Positions 10,301 to 23,371 are shown, numbered from the stretch's first letter. The stretch: DNA of 64,000 nucleotides from Colocasia esculenta (GCA_014218235.1 CM024759.1:70378119-70442118); one strand, 5' to 3'. Made by a program: numbers and translations. Notes: generated by a model not told the origin, from the letters alone.

Positions 10301-11212
10301 AATTCTTAACATCTTAGATTAATTTGTAAATGACAATAGATGTTGTCGTCAAAATGGGTTAGCGGCAAAGTTAGTTGCTGTTAATCTGAACTCAGTAGTG
10401 CAGTAGATTGCCGTAAAATTCCTCCAAACAAAAATCAGAAAACAACACTTGAAATGACGAAGGAAAAACCTCCTAATTGTTGAACCCTTAGATTAATTTG
10501 TAAAAACTCAGTAAAATCACTAACTCTAGAACCTATGACCACGAAGGCAAAACTCTTGGTTACTTGCTTCAAAAACTCCAAAAAATCATCAGATTAATGT
10601 CGAAGAAGCTCGCATTGTCCAAACAAGACGGCGACCCTTCCACAATCCGATCTGCACTCCAAAGTCTTCTGGAGTCTGGACGCCGATCCCTCATCCACAG
10701 CACCTCTTCAGGTCGAGAGGGGATCTTCTTCACGCACAAATCAGACTGAAAAGGCTCCCTTGGTTACTATTAAATAGCAGGTTGCTAATGGATGTCTATC
10801 TATCTAGCATATAATATAAGATAATTTGTAGATATGTGTCAAGGTTGGTAAGATAGGCTGTTTAGCTGTGCAGAGTTTCTCGTGGTAGAGTACAAATCGA
10901 AATATATCGCATCGATATACTTCAATGTGTACAATTTATTTTAAAAATAATATTAAAATAATAAATGAAGAAGAAAACTAATCATATCATATTTACCTTA
11001 TTAGACACTCGTTGGGTCCCTGACATGATTTGAAATCGAAATCACAACAGCACAACCAACCGTGATAAACCAACCATGATATATGTACAATTAAGAATTA
11101 TAGGTGGTGTGGGACAAAAATGTCCTCATTGCGTCCACAATGGGACACCAATACATCAGTAGTCTATCATCTTCTTGTCTGAGGCAAACCCAAGACATAA
11201 TCCTGGCTGCTC
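10301..11212. other. Intergenic DNA without a recognised gene
   Basis: A short open frame at 10564-10749 matches nothing I recognise. I see no other feature. Confidence 0.4.
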
Positions 11213-11600
11213 TGAAGAGGGGCACCTAATTAAGATTAGGTTGCCACCAATAAATCACACACATCAGGTGCAATTGTTGGAATCTTTGCATGTGAAGTGA
11301 CAGAACACTGACAGTGTGATAAATTCTTACATATTTATTATCTTTGTAGACCTTCTCAACCTCCCCACCTACCAAGAAAGATTGTGAAGTTATGGGCCTA
11401 TTTAATTATACCACATACATAGTATGTATCTCCATTTCCTGGTAGAGAATTAATGAAAGTTCAGGTACTTAGAAGTGCAACATACCAACCAACTTAAAAG
11501 GAAAAGTAATGAACCAACCAAAGTGTACGAGTAGGAAGATCAACAAGAAGACCCTCTGTTCCACTTCATCATTCTTCTGGAATGATGAAATAAAATATTG
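11213..11600 (+). repeat. Dispersed repeat family X, copy 2 (internally deleted)
   Basis: The copy begins near GGCACCTAATTAAGATTAGGTTGCCACCAAT, shared with copy 3, continues with TTGGAATCTTTGCATGTGAAGTGAC, and ends near CATCATTCTTCTGGAATGATGAAA. The segment equivalent to 16680-16830 of copy 3 is missing. Confidence 0.6.
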
Positions 11601-11865
11601 GTTACAAGGTTCACTAGACGTTTTCCACTGAGAAAAATTTAATGTATTTGAGATTTGTACTTGCATATTAATTTCTTACTTTTTATTAGATGGGTATATT
11701 TTGTTGAATCACTCTTATATCTTATTCATTTATTTTACTGATAATAAAACTCATGTTTATCTTAAATCTTTTTTGTAATATTTTTAAGAATATTATTGCA
11801 CTATATATAACATAATATCTATCGCTTCAAAGTTCTGCACTGAAAAACTCAATCAATTATTGTTT

Positions 11866-12375
11866 AATATATATCGATTGCTAATTAAGTGTCACATCGA
11901 TTGAAGAACAAATATTTTATCGATTACTATTATAATAACATAACGACTGTTGAACACTTCAAATCGATTGCCCTTACACATTGATTACAGATTAGTTCCA
12001 CATTGGTTGCTGATAAGTTACATATCGATTGCATTCTCACATCGATTGATGTTATGCATATCGATTATCTTTAAACTTAAACATCGATTGTTGTTATGCA
12101 TATCATTGTCTTTAAGCTTAAACATCGATTGTTGTTATGCATATCGATTGTCTTTAAGTTTTGTATCGATTATCACATCAATTGTCTTCATTCATATCGA
12201 TTGGCTTTAGCATATCGATTGTCTTTATGATATCGATTACCTTTATGATATTGATTGCCTTTAAGCAATATCGTTTGCCTTTAAGCAAACATCGATTACT
12301 TCTATATGTTTACCGATTGGTGTTATAAACAAAATTTCATATCGATTGTTGTTTATGACTGACACCGATTGACTT
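11866..12375. repeat. Irregular ATCGATTG-motif array
   Basis: The word ATCGATTG and near forms (ATCGATTA, ATTGATTG, CTTTAAGC spacers, GTTATGCAT spacers) recur about every 17-30 bases, roughly twenty times. Local higher-order units include ACATCGATTGTTGTTATGCATATC (twice, 12079 and 12122) and GATTGCCTTTAAGCA. It looks like a degenerate minisatellite and has no coding frame. Confidence 0.75.
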
Positions 12376-12499
12376 TCAAAATATCTTTGGCACCCAATAA
12401 AATTTGAAATGTACTTCATATGTTTATAAGTACTATTTCCTATATGACTGAAGATCTCCTTTTTGCTTGTCTCATAGGATCTCTTCATTCCAGCTAGAA

Positions 12500-13490
12500 A
12501 GAAAAACACCTACGTACAATTTCTATCTGTCAGCAGGAAACCTAGCAAAAGAGATATGGGCGATCTGACAAAAGATTTCTCTAGTCTAACAGACATTTAT
12601 TGAATGCAGGTCTGTGATACAAGAAAGAAGCCATTAGACACAAAGAGAAAGAGAGCAGAAGAAGAGAGCCAAGAAACTCCAACAGCCATCTATCAACAGT
12701 CTTCTTCAGATGCTATATAAAAGGATGAAGCAAAAGTAAAAGAAAGAACAAGAAAGAAAACCTGAAAATCTTTCAAAGAGTGTACATCCAGTAAGCATCA
12801 AACTCATATACACACTCAAAGCAAGAGAGGAAAAACTTGAGCCCATTCAAGTAGAAGCAATCAAGCCCTTCTCTCTTTCTCAGTCTTTCTTTGTGTGTGT
12901 CTTTATGTATCTGTGAGAGAGAGTTGTGTTTGCCTAAGAGAGTCCTTCTTGTAAACTCTTTCATTCTTAGGCATCACCTCAGATTAAGTATCTTCTTATC
13001 TATATTGAACTTGATCTAGGGGCTTCAGATCATTGCTTCGATTTAGAAGTGTTCATCTTCTTTTGAGAAGACAAGACCAACTATGTTGGATGGTGTGTCT
13101 AGCTGTGAGACTGTACACAGTGTTCCTCTTGGGTTGGAAGATAATGCTTGCTCTCCTTATTAATTGAAAGGAAGGCCTGCTGGGGTGTGTACCAGTGAGT
13201 TGCTTTTGAACTCGTAAAAGGAGCACCTAGTTGAGGTGAAACAGTGGGCTGCCTTCTTGCCCGAAAAGAGAAAAAGACCAGCAAGGGTTGGGTATTGTAT
13301 TGTCCTTAAAGGGGATTATATCCTTAGTTAGTAAAATCTCAAAAATTTGTTTGGAGATTGGACATATGACTTCCATTTGAAAAGTCTGAACTAAGATAAA
13401 TTTTTGTGTTCTTTGTGTGATTGCTTCCTCATCTTTAATTTTTATTGCACACATTTATTCATACTAACCAAAATTTTCAAAGTGGCGATT
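12500..13490 (+). mobile_element. Possible solo LTR of a retrotransposon
   Basis: A TATATAAAAGG promoter-like box at 12714-12724 is followed by a purine-rich then TC/TG-rich leader. The segment resembles plant copia-type LTRs in layout: promoter, then R region, then an AT-rich end near TTATTGCACACATTTATTC. No second copy, primer-binding site or coding region lies in the window, and I could not fix the TG/CA ends or a target duplication. Confidence 0.35.
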
Positions 13491-14948
13491 CTGTATTTTA
13501 GATTTCAGATTCCCTATTCACTGCGCCCCTAAGCCATCCTTGTTGCCAACCAAGTGGGCCAACACATTGTACCCTTAATACATTGGTCAATGAAAAAGTA
13601 AGAAGTGTAAGTGCAAATCTCAAGTGTAATAAACTTTTCTTTTTTCCACTACAAGAGATGCATTCATTGTTTTTTTTGCTATGTAAGAAAATTAGTTTTA
13701 AATTTATTATCCAGACTTGAGTTATGATCTGTAACCAAGTTTATTTCTCTCTCCCTCAACAAACTCTTAACCAAAAAAAATCATTATTTCCCTCATACTA
13801 GCTAGCATTGTGTTAGAAAAATAGACGGGTTTAGACAAGCAGGCACGGGGAAACAACACATATAAAAGTAGGCAGACTATATAGGACTCAACATGAGCAT
13901 TCAACTATAGCCACAGAAATTAATAAATAAACGAGATACAACCATGCAAAATATATACGAGCACAGGAACCAAAAATATGTCATAATAATATATGAATAT
14001 GCAATAAAAAAACTCAAACATGAAGATAATAAATACTGGTGTCTGGTCAATGAGTTCGTAGGCTGCCCATGTTTGATCAAAGCTTCTCACAGTGGAAGAA
14101 GAAGACGATTGGATCTTTCTGTCAAGAAAATAATAGATCAATTGTCCTAATAGTAGTCAAAAGTGATCAATTCTAAAATGAAGCTTTTGATTAAACAAAC
14201 ACCAATATTCTCACAAGAATCCATATATTAATAAAATTATAATTAAATAATATAAAAAAGCATGAGGCCCTCATAACTCACAATCATCAATATGTGAATG
14301 ACAACGACAACGATATATAGTTTGTGATTAAGATCCACACATGTATGCTGCGTACTAGTTCAAAATGACTTGAATATAGTCTAGTTAGAAATATATTAAA
14401 AGAGAAAAAAAATAGAACAATCATGTGTAATAGCATCTTTCAGTGTAACCTACATGTAATATTTATATAAAATATGAAAGAAATAATCAAATAGGCCAAC
14501 TAAAACTTACATTTATTTATTTTTTCTCAAGCTCCTCAGAAATGCTCGTTGATAAATGTGATCTTTCATTCTGATTCAAATGATGAAACATAGAAAAAAA
14601 AAATTACTAAGAAAGGACCATCAACACATGTCGACAAGCAGCTCAATCCATAATATATGTGTCATAAGTGAATGGAAAGGGGGACAACTGAAAGGACGAG
14701 AAAAACAATGTGAAGAATCGCCCCCTAAACATACATGGGGCATTATCCGGATGATCATATACTTGAAGATTGGGTGGTCAACGTGAAAAAGTTTCAAAAA
14801 TTAAAATTTTCTGCAAAATATTTTCTCAATGAAGTCCCCTCCACCTATGTATCGAGATAATCTCCACTCTAATTCAAAAACACCTAATAGCAACTAAGAG
14901 AAAGATGGTGGTTAACGGCATGGTGCGGTGAATCGGGCAAACCGGATT
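13491..14948. other. Intergenic DNA without a recognised gene
   Basis: AT-rich sequence with no homology I recognise. Short open frames on both strands at 13920-14150 overlap each other and have no recognisable motif. Confidence 0.4.
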
Positions 14949-15318
14949 GGTGCCGTTTGGAAACTCGGGGGGGGGGGGGGGGGGGGGTGATTTCCAAGCG
15001 CAAAAAGCTCTGACAGGTGCGCCGTATTTCCAAACAAACTTGGCAGCTTCGGCTTCAACACACAGCCGATTCCCGCGCGGAGGAGAGAGACGGACACATC
15101 GTCCATTCTCACCACCGCTTCCGGAAAGCGGGTTCCAAGCCGCTTTTTCGGATTCTGCGCAGGCGAGAGACTGTTGTCTCTGTAGAAAATTTTTGAATTC
15201 TTTTTTATTTTTGACGATTCCACCGCGTTTTCAGGTAGAGAAACACCTCCGTACTCGCTTGGACTGCACAATCGGCTTTTGCGATTATTTATTTTTAAAG
15301 CAACGTTTCCAAACGTTG
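14949..15318. mobile_element. Possible MITE containing a 21-G run
   Basis: CGTTTGGAAAC at 14954-14964 is matched by its complement GTTTCCAAACG at 15305-15315. The interior is GC-rich and includes a homopolymer of 21 G at 14967-14987. The ends resemble those of Tourist or hAT-like miniature elements, but I found no convincing target duplication. The length of the G run is probably unreliable in any assembly. Confidence 0.35.
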
Positions 15319-16424
15319 TAGTACTAGTCCTATTCCAAGGATGGTACGAATGGCAGAGTATAGCATCGGTTCGCTCTGATTTGATATTTAAATTTAATAA
15401 TAATAATAAATAATTAAATAATATCGAGCAGCTGATCACTTGGCACAATACAAATAAAATATATCGAACCGTACTGATTCGATACGCCTAACTGAAATTG
15501 GCAATGTATACCCTAGAAAATGGGAGGTAAAAAAAGAAGGAGGAAATATTTATTTACCGTGTCTTGTGTTGAGTTCTTCCAACATAATTGTATTTCTAAT
15601 ATCTATTCGCTCCTTAGAAGGACGACTTCTCTTATTGTTATCTATATTATTTATAGGCTTCTGACTTGTTTTGCGGTCTCGTGGTTATTTTCCTAGTATC
15701 CGTAATTCTTTCTTATGATTTGTACTATGCAATTTGGTTGGAATACTAAATTAGTGATCCTTTCTTTGTTTAAAGAAAAAAACTCTTTGAACTTTGTGCA
15801 TTATGAACCCCAGCTGCCGGTCTATTTAAATCAGGCACAACTTATTTCCTAATCCATCATGTCAGACTTGGGCACAAAAGTGGTGGTAAAATTATTCATA
15901 TATATGCAGTTTTAATATATTCTTCATGCTTTTGCAGCCGTCTCCGTAACCCAGCTCGAGTGCTCCCCTTTCAGGTAGTATTTAAAAATTATATCAGAAG
16001 TCAGACACATATATATAAATAAATTTATGTGTTTTTATTTATGATGGATTAACAGAATCAATAAATTGAAGAACCAATTAGAAAACCAGCTAGACGTACG
16101 GAGATGGATGGTTTCAATGACTTCCTGAAAGCCATCCTATCCAATCAGATACGAGACCTTGATCAGTATATACATAATCTCATATGATTGTCACGACTAT
16201 TAGTGTCTTTCGTGTAGTCATCGTCCAAGTTATAGAGTTCTATCCAAGGAATAATATTCATAGAATTATGAGTTTAGATGCAATTCTGGACATATATATA
16301 TGTCCATGTCCTAAAGAATAAAGACATGCATCCTCCTTGCATCCATAATAGAGCAAAATACCTTATCATTATCCTAATAATATTCCTATCCAGAGACAAG
16401 CCTAATACACATTCCTTGCAGTTG
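15319..16424. other. Intergenic DNA without a recognised gene
   Basis: AT-rich sequence. A repeat-like segment with ATCGGTTCGCTCTGATTTGAT and ATATCGAACCGTACTGATTCG occurs at 15360-15490. No gene is seen. Confidence 0.4.
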
Positions 16425-16860
16425 TGAGGTCCCCATTGATTAGGTTGCCAATTAATCACACCCATCAGGAGTAATTGCTGGAATCTTCTCATGTGATGGG
16501 ATAGGACACAGATGGTGTTAAAAAATTAACTGATACAAAATTTATTATCATGTACAGCCCCTCAACTCCCCCACCTACTAAGGAACATTTAAAAGTTAAT
16601 GGTCCACTTAATTGCACCATGCACTGCATGTACCACCCACTTTATGACTTTATATTAGAAAATTGCTGAACAATGAGCAAGCCCCAAAGGAAGGATAAAA
16701 GGGACTCACCACCACGAAAACAGATGGCCAATGAAAGAGTTGGCAAACCAACACAAAGGCCCACCTTGGTCAAATGTGTGGGGGCACATGTGGGACACCT
16801 GGACTCTCATTAAATCATGTGATGTTGGTCCATCCCATCATTCTTTTAGAATGATAACTT
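16425..16860 (+). repeat. Dispersed repeat family X, copy 3 (most complete)
   Basis: The copy runs from GGTCCCCATTGATTAGGTTGCC to CATCATTCTTTTAGAATGATAAC. The end contains a short palindrome (ATTCTTTTAGAAT), which copy 2 also keeps (ATTCTTCTGGAAT). It contains the block CACATGTGGGACACCTGGACTC, also present in copy 1. It is non-coding. Confidence 0.65.
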
Positions 16861-18539
16861 AAATTATTTATTCTTCCAAACAATCTCTATTCATAAGAAG
16901 ATTTATTTTTTACCCTACAATTGTTTTTTGGCTTATGAGAAGAAAAGTTTTCATAGAAAAAATTTCAGAGGAAAAAGTTGTATTTTAGTCATCTACATAT
17001 GCAAATTCTCTAATCTAGTTAAGGATGATAAATAGAGTATATATATGGAAAGTAATACTCGTCACTGAGTGAGGCTGGTACGTGCACTGGATTTTTGCTA
17101 TCCATCTAATTAAGATCGAGAAGTTTGTATTTCTCTCTAAATAGATAAAATAATATTCAATCACCATAATGACTTTATTTTTAACAAAAAAAATCCAAAA
17201 GGTCAAGTTGCCTTTCTTGGTAGTCATTTCGCAAGATGTTGATATTGGAGTCAGGGATATATATATTTTGTCATTTGGCTAGGTGAAGCATGATAACTTG
17301 CAGCATATAAAAAAAAAGTATGGATTGAGTTAGACAATTAGAACCAAAAAAAGAGAGAGAATTTTCAGTTCCCAAAGTTTTTACCAGATTCTGTGAACAT
17401 ACTGCAAAAAGGCATTTACAAATATTGTCATCTGATTACAAGTTTATGAATGTAAAGAAGAGTTATAATTGCAAGACATTTGTCAACAAAACCTTTTTAT
17501 TATTTTATAATTGATTGCAAGCTCTAAAGTAAACTTTCAAAGTAGAATGTCCTATTTCTACTATTCTATCTCCTTCTAGATCTTTGGCTATCTCATTATA
17601 AAAGAGCCAAATTAAGAACTAAGAATATTCCCACCAAGATGCCTCTGCTTTTCCTATGAAAAGCCCCACCTTGATCCAAATTGCAATTATTATTTGTGAC
17701 TCGTACCAAAGGAAACTGCTCACGGACTAGAAAATGGCAATAAAGACAGCTCTCATAGCAAGTCACAAGCCTTCCAAAACGAAGACAGGCAAGTGTCACA
17801 TCGGCCTCTTCTTAATGGGGAATTTGTTGAGGCCAACCACTTCCCCCATCATAACACACTTGGGTGAGCCCCTTTTAGTGCTGTTATTGTGTTTTTTCCC
17901 TCCTCCTTCCTTGTGTGGAGGTACTGGCCATCTTTTTTCACTTTTGGGTTGTGGTGTGGAGAAGCCTGTGGGGAAAGAGAGGCTTTTAATTTGGGCATTG
18001 GTTGCAAACCAGGTCAAGTGATTGGGGATGGCAAGATCAGCTTGTGGTGCAAAAGGATCATGCATGCCCATGAGACACTTGTGAAACTGGTACAATCCTC
18101 CATGTGACCTGTTCAGGACAAAAGTTTCTTTTTATGTGGAGTTTGACCCTGTGGGCCTATGGAAGCAATAGCTATATATGAGTCACATGATATATAAAGT
18201 AGTACTTAAATCATGGAGACATCATGGGTTGAAACATTCAACATTGCTCATTTTAGACTGCTCCTTAATCGTCCTTCTCAATGGACAGGAAATTTTTTTT
18301 ACAAGACTATTCCTCTGAGTTTTTTTTTGTAAATAGACATAATATGGAAGGACTCCCATAACGAGCATAGAAAACAAAAGTGGACACACATCGTAGCTTA
18401 TCTAAACTACTGTAGAACAGTACAACACAGGGCACAACTCTTAACCGATCTGTAAGATCAAGTAGAAACCACCCGGAGGAGACCCTCTCCAACAACATAT
18501 AACTGCATACAAAAGACTGGCAAATAAAAGAAAGTGATA
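16861..18539. other. Intergenic DNA without a recognised gene
   Basis: Open frames at 17734-18107 are short, overlap on both strands and show no family motif. I see no RNA gene. Confidence 0.4.
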
Positions 18540-18794
18540 GAACCGCCAAGATCAACGGTTCGGTTTGGTTTAATTTTCTCATTTTTTGGAGAAACTGAAC
18601 CGAATCGAACCGGTTCAAACCGAAAATTGGCGCTTTCTGAAAGAATTGGCATTTTCTGGGAAAAAAAATTGGCATTTTTCTGAGAAAATTGGCAAAAATG
18701 GCCCTTTTCCGGTGGCAGCGAGTTTCGAACTCGCCACCACCGCGCGGGCGGAGGGCGCGCGCTGCCTGCTTCCACTGCGCTACCAATGTTTTTT

Positions 18795-18835
<41 letters not shown>

Positions 18836-18960
18836 GTTCATTTCGATTTTCCAATCTCAAACCGAACTGAACAACTAGACCCGTGAAACCGAACTGAACT
18901 GAACCGGCCGGTTCGGCTTGATTTTTCGGTTTGGACCATATTTTGCACACCCCTAGTCAA
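18540..18960. repeat. AACCGAAC-rich repeat element
   Basis: CGGTTCGGTTTGGTTTAA at the left and CCGAACTGAACTGAACCGGCCGGTTCGG at the right are broadly complementary. The right limit resembles a GGGGTGTGCAAAATATGG end read in reverse (18930-18954). The interior has an (AT)n run at 18799-18832 and the tRNA-like segment below. It is probably a non-autonomous DNA or SINE-bearing composite repeat. Confidence 0.5.
18711..18786 (-). other. tRNA-like segment (pol III A- and B-box-like)
   Basis: On the minus strand, TTGGTAGCGCAGTGGAAG resembles a tRNA A box, and GCGAGTTCGAAACTCGC, about 35 bases on, resembles a B box with its stem. The intervening sequence is too GC-rich and irregular, and there is no acceptor stem, so it is not a working tRNA gene. 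A tRNA-derived SINE head is the likely origin. Confidence 0.35.
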
Positions 18961-19916
18961 GATCCAACTAGAGCCTACTCGGGTGGAGTATTCTTGCACT
19001 TCATTTTTGCAGTAAAAGCGGTCAATCAACTTGGAAGAAGCACATTGACAGAGAATGTGCAGATGATCCCCAGGCCACGAGCTGAACCACACACTTTAAA
19101 CCTTCAAGTTGAGGTTCTCCAAAGACTTAAAGCTTGTTCAGTTGACTTAGCAGATCACACACTGTTGAAGCCCGGCACAGTAAGGAACCTACACCAAATG
19201 CTCAGAACACACTTAATATTAAGCCTAGAACATATTGGACAAAAATAGAGGGCATGTGTGAAAGAGAGTGTTGGCGAGGGGAGGAGGAAGAGCTAAAGAA
19301 GGCGAAGGGTTGCTGGACAAGGCAGGCTTGAATGAGGGGGTCAGGGATAGCAGGTGGCGGGAGATGAGGGAGCAGAAGAGAAGAACACAGGGAAAGATGT
19401 GGGTGATGGTGGGGTGGGGGGCAAGATTGGGGAAGGGGTGGACCGTCGCAACGAAAGATGAGGGGAGAGGATGGAGTTGTGGGAAGATGATAGAGCTATA
19501 GTATGGAAGGGTGGATGAGGTAGATAGGATCAGCTGGGGTGTAGATGGTAGATTGCCGGAGCAAGGCGGGTCAGAAGAGGGGGACCCACAGGAGGGAGGG
19601 CTAGAGAAGAGAGGGGGTGGGGCGGAGGGGAGAGCCTAGGCGGCACTCCCCCCACCTCGGAGATCGCCGCATAGTGATGGCGACAGTTTCACAGTTTCAT
19701 TAAAGAGGGCTTCAACGTCGACGACTGAAAGGCCACTAGAGATCCTGATGAAAAACCCTAGATGAGGAGCTCTCCGCGTAGTGCGAGCTCCCACCTAACC
19801 CTTTCATCTCCTCAGAGAGCAACGCATGCGGTTCTACTCCTATGAGTTGTAAGGTTCAAATGGTTCATCTCTATATGAGGTTTGGATCAAATATTTAGGG
19901 ACTAACTTTTTAGATC

Positions 19917-19948
<32 letters not shown>

Positions 19949-21064
19949 TGATGCTGGGGTACGACAATGCGGCCCCGCCGTACCCCAATTGATGCCGCTA
20001 AATCGACATTCAGCGGCAGTAAAAAAAAGTTACTTTTAAAATGAAACATTGCTAAAATGTAATTTTGTCAAAGAAATTGTAACTTGTGGGGTCTGAAATA
20101 TAACAATTAAGATTCGAGTAGCCGCTCTACAATAAAGATAGATCATAAAAGTTGAAAATTTAAATTTCTAGAAAGATGGAATTTTGGCAAGAACCCTTTC
20201 AAGGGCACAATTTTAGCACATACAAAGTGTGGCAAGTAGACCTGATCATTCCGTCCTGTTTTGCTCCATCCTAGTATCCACCTTAGCTCTCTTCATACTC
20301 GGAGGGAAGGGGGTCTCTGCGACCCAGTGGAGCCCCCTCTCCCTCCGCCTTTGTCATTTGTTGGAAGGGTTTATCCCTTTGTTTGGGGGATTGTTTTAGG
20401 TTCTCTTATTCTATAGGCATAGACGGATCTAGAGAAGAACCAGTGGAGTCACGTGATTCTATTGGAATTTTAAACCTCTATTGATGAGTCTAAAAATTTT
20501 CATTAAATTAGTTTGATTAGAAATTTTTTTAAGAGAGTGACCCCGCGGAAAATTTTTCTGGGTCCGTCTATGTCTATAGAAGATTTTGTTCTCACACGAC
20601 AAGAGCTTCCCCCTTCTTCTTGGAGGTTATCTCTCTAGCCTTCACCGGTTGTTCAGAGTCTCATCTACAGTTAGGTTCTTCTATCTGTGTTTAGGTTGTT
20701 TTTATGTTGATGATCCCCTCTCTTCCTCTTGCTTGGGACAAAGTTGACATGGTTCCATTTACTTGTGGTTGTGTGAAGCTTGTCGCCATAGCTTCTGCCA
20801 TTGAATCCTTGTAAGGTCTCCTATTTGGGAGCCGCTTCTTGTCCCTGTAGTACGCCTTGCTTTGCCTGGAAAGTATATCCTATTGCATGTGGTGGGCTTT
20901 GGCGCTTGCGCGCATCTTCCCCCTACGTCCATCTTTCTTGTGAAACGTAAGTAAGCTATTTACACTGTCAAAAAAAAGAAAAGAAAATCCACTGCCAAAA
21001 GTATTTCACGAATTCTTAAACAACGATATGCAAACTTATTAAGTGAACCAGCCTATAATATCAA
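18961..21064. other. Intergenic DNA without a recognised gene
   Basis: A G-rich low-complexity stretch covers about 19265-19640. A TATA/GAGA microsatellite lies at 19917-19949. The part 20580-20990 ends in an A-rich run after CTATTTACACTGTC and could be a LINE 3' remnant, but no coding region supports that. Confidence 0.35.
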
Positions 21065-21233
21065 CATATATATGAGAAAAGTTTACTGCACTTTTTCATT
21101 GCACTTTCCCATGCACTTTGGCCTTCCTATTGGCCAACTACTTTAGAGGCACATTGTGCCCACCCAATGGAAAGCAAGAAGTGCATGGGAAAGTGCAATG
21201 GAAAAGTGCAATAAACTTTTCTCGCATATATAT
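21065..21233. mobile_element. MITE-like palindromic element, about 151 bp
   Basis: Inverted arms of about 45 bp (GAGAAAAGTTTA.TGCACTTT at 21074, its complement ending 21224) enclose about 60 bases. CATATATAT flanks both sides (21065-21073, 21225-21233), which would be a 9-bp target duplication of the Mutator type. The flank is AT-repetitive, so the duplication is suggestive rather than proven. Confidence 0.7.
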
Positions 21234-23014
21234 ATGTTCCATCAAAATTTTCTCATTCTTTTCTTTTGTCTTATCCACAGAGTCCAACTTCAATGGTGAA
21301 CAGACGTCTATCTCACACGCCATCACCCATTCCCTAGTCCTAACTCCTAACTGGTTAAAAGGAGCCATAGAGTGGAACATCCCCCAGTATGATTCTTTGG
21401 TCCCCTTCCATAGATTTGCTTCCAACTGCGGTCCTGCACTTCTTGTCTTTTCTTTCTCAAACTTGAAGTGAAGGCTTTAATGAAGTCCAACAACATGTGG
21501 CATTGTGCGTTGCATGCTCACTTGCTGCTTCCATTCCCAATCATCTAAACCTATATATGGGCACCTAGAAAAATATATAAGCAACATGCACATGAAGAAA
21601 CGTAGAACATCCTCAGCACCATCCACATATAGGCAAGTTCTACATGCATGGTTATGCAATGAGAAATAAACTTCACACAGTTACTTGAGAACAACCGCAC
21701 AGATTTCTCCACACCTTTTTACTCTCTTTTCCTAACATATTGAATATATGAGTTGAGAGGGTATTAATAGATGAATTATGAGTCTGGATATATATCATGG
21801 TCTAATAATATGAGCATGTTTTGTGCCTCATTGCATGTTTATGCAGGATAATTGATCAAATTTAAATTTTGAGAAGGCCAATTGCGCATGGTTTTGTTAT
21901 AGTGGGAGTAAACACCCGAAACCCAATCAAATAAACACAAGACTTTTTGCAAAAATAGTTCTTTTACATGTATGTCTATGAAAGAAAAACTATTATTATA
22001 TATATAATTACCTGCAACTATTCTGAAGAATATTTCAAAATTTATATTTTCATAGTAAGATTTTTTTTATAATTTTCTGCAATAATAAGTTGAGATATTA
22101 TAACTATTTTTTAATGATGGTAGATTTGAACTCTAGTTGGTTTCATTTATCTATTGCTAACGAAATCTAGGGCATTTACTCAAATATCTTTAAAAAATTA
22201 CATTATGTAGACCAATATCTATAAGAATGATATTATAATTATAACTAATTTCATGTCCGTGCGATGCACGAAAAATGTTAGATTTATATTATAATTAGTA
22301 TGCATAGTTAAGAACATTTTTAAATTGAATGGAATTAATAGAAGAAAAAGATGTTTTTGAAAAAATCATGTCTATTAATAATGTCAAATAAAGAAGTCTT
22401 TAAAAAAACTCCATCTTGGAAAGTTCATATGCATCTATATAATTCTAGTAATTAAATATCAAAATTACAAATTCTATCAATTATTTTAGAATGGGGAAAT
22501 TTTATGCTTAAAACAATTAAAAGAAGAAAAATATATCTAAAAATATCATAAGGTAAGAAATATTCAAAATAAATATCTTTAATAAATAAGAAGACTACAT
22601 GATATATTAGTCTATATTCTCAGGTGTTGATCTTGAGATCCAAATAGCAAAACAAAAGCAGCAAATGTGTGTGCCTTCCAAAGTATAACTATCGTAAGTT
22701 GTTTTATCATCATCATACATGTTTTTAAATAAAGTACATGTTACAAAGATGAGAACATGGAGAAAAACGGAGGTGAAAGAGGAAAATAATATTTACAGTA
22801 GAAAAAATGACTATAAAATGGAAGGTGAGGATTTTTTTAAGAATGGAAGCTTGTGGTATTTAGAAAGTAAGGATTTTTATTAGTAAGTCTGATGAGGTGA
22901 GAATTTCATTATAAAAAAAAAGAAGGGTAGGGTGAGGTTTGAGGTGATTAATCAATAGTTATTATTATATTTTTTATTGCAGGAAAGTAAGAATTCCGCA
23001 TTTAGAAAGGTTAT
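21234..23014. other. AT-rich intergenic DNA
   Basis: No gene is visible. The phrase CATGTCCGTGCGATGCACGAAAA at 22253-22275 is a GTGCGATGCAC palindrome; I have the impression that similar palindromes occur in plant dispersed repeats. Otherwise nothing is recognised. Confidence 0.4.
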
Positions 23015-23192
23015 AATTTTTAGGGAGAATTAATTATCAGTACATGTTTTATGAGGACTTATTTTTAGGTCCCTGACTCCTTTAAAAAATTGTGTAGTTA
23101 CACAATTTTCTCCCTAGAAAACTGTGTAACACAGAGACCTAAAAATAAGTCCTCATAAAGTAGGGACTGATAATTAATTCTCTCTATTTTTA
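23015..23192. mobile_element. MITE-like palindromic element, about 162 bp
   Basis: Arms of about 52 bp start GGGAGAATTAATTATCAG at 23023 and close with CTGATAATTAATTCTCTC at 23184. Both arms contain TATGAGGACTTATTTTTAGG or its complement. The flanks AATTTTTA and TATTTTTA (one mismatch) fit an 8-bp duplication of the hAT type. It ends about 200 bases upstream of the DCD-gene leader. Confidence 0.7.
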
Positions 23193-23371
23193 TATGGTGG
23201 GAATAGATTTTTAATTAATATAATTTTTATTTTTAGAGAGGGGATATAATGGTGAAAATAAAATTATCTTGATACTGACTGAATTATATTATTATAGTAT
23301 AGATAGATAAATAGTATAGATACAGGTTATTTTGAGCGGATTGTAATAGCGTTATGTGGCAAAACATCCTA

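Noticed and set aside
17734..18107. Overlapping frames of 72-99 codons on both strands
   Set aside because: No splice context, homology or codon pattern supports either strand.
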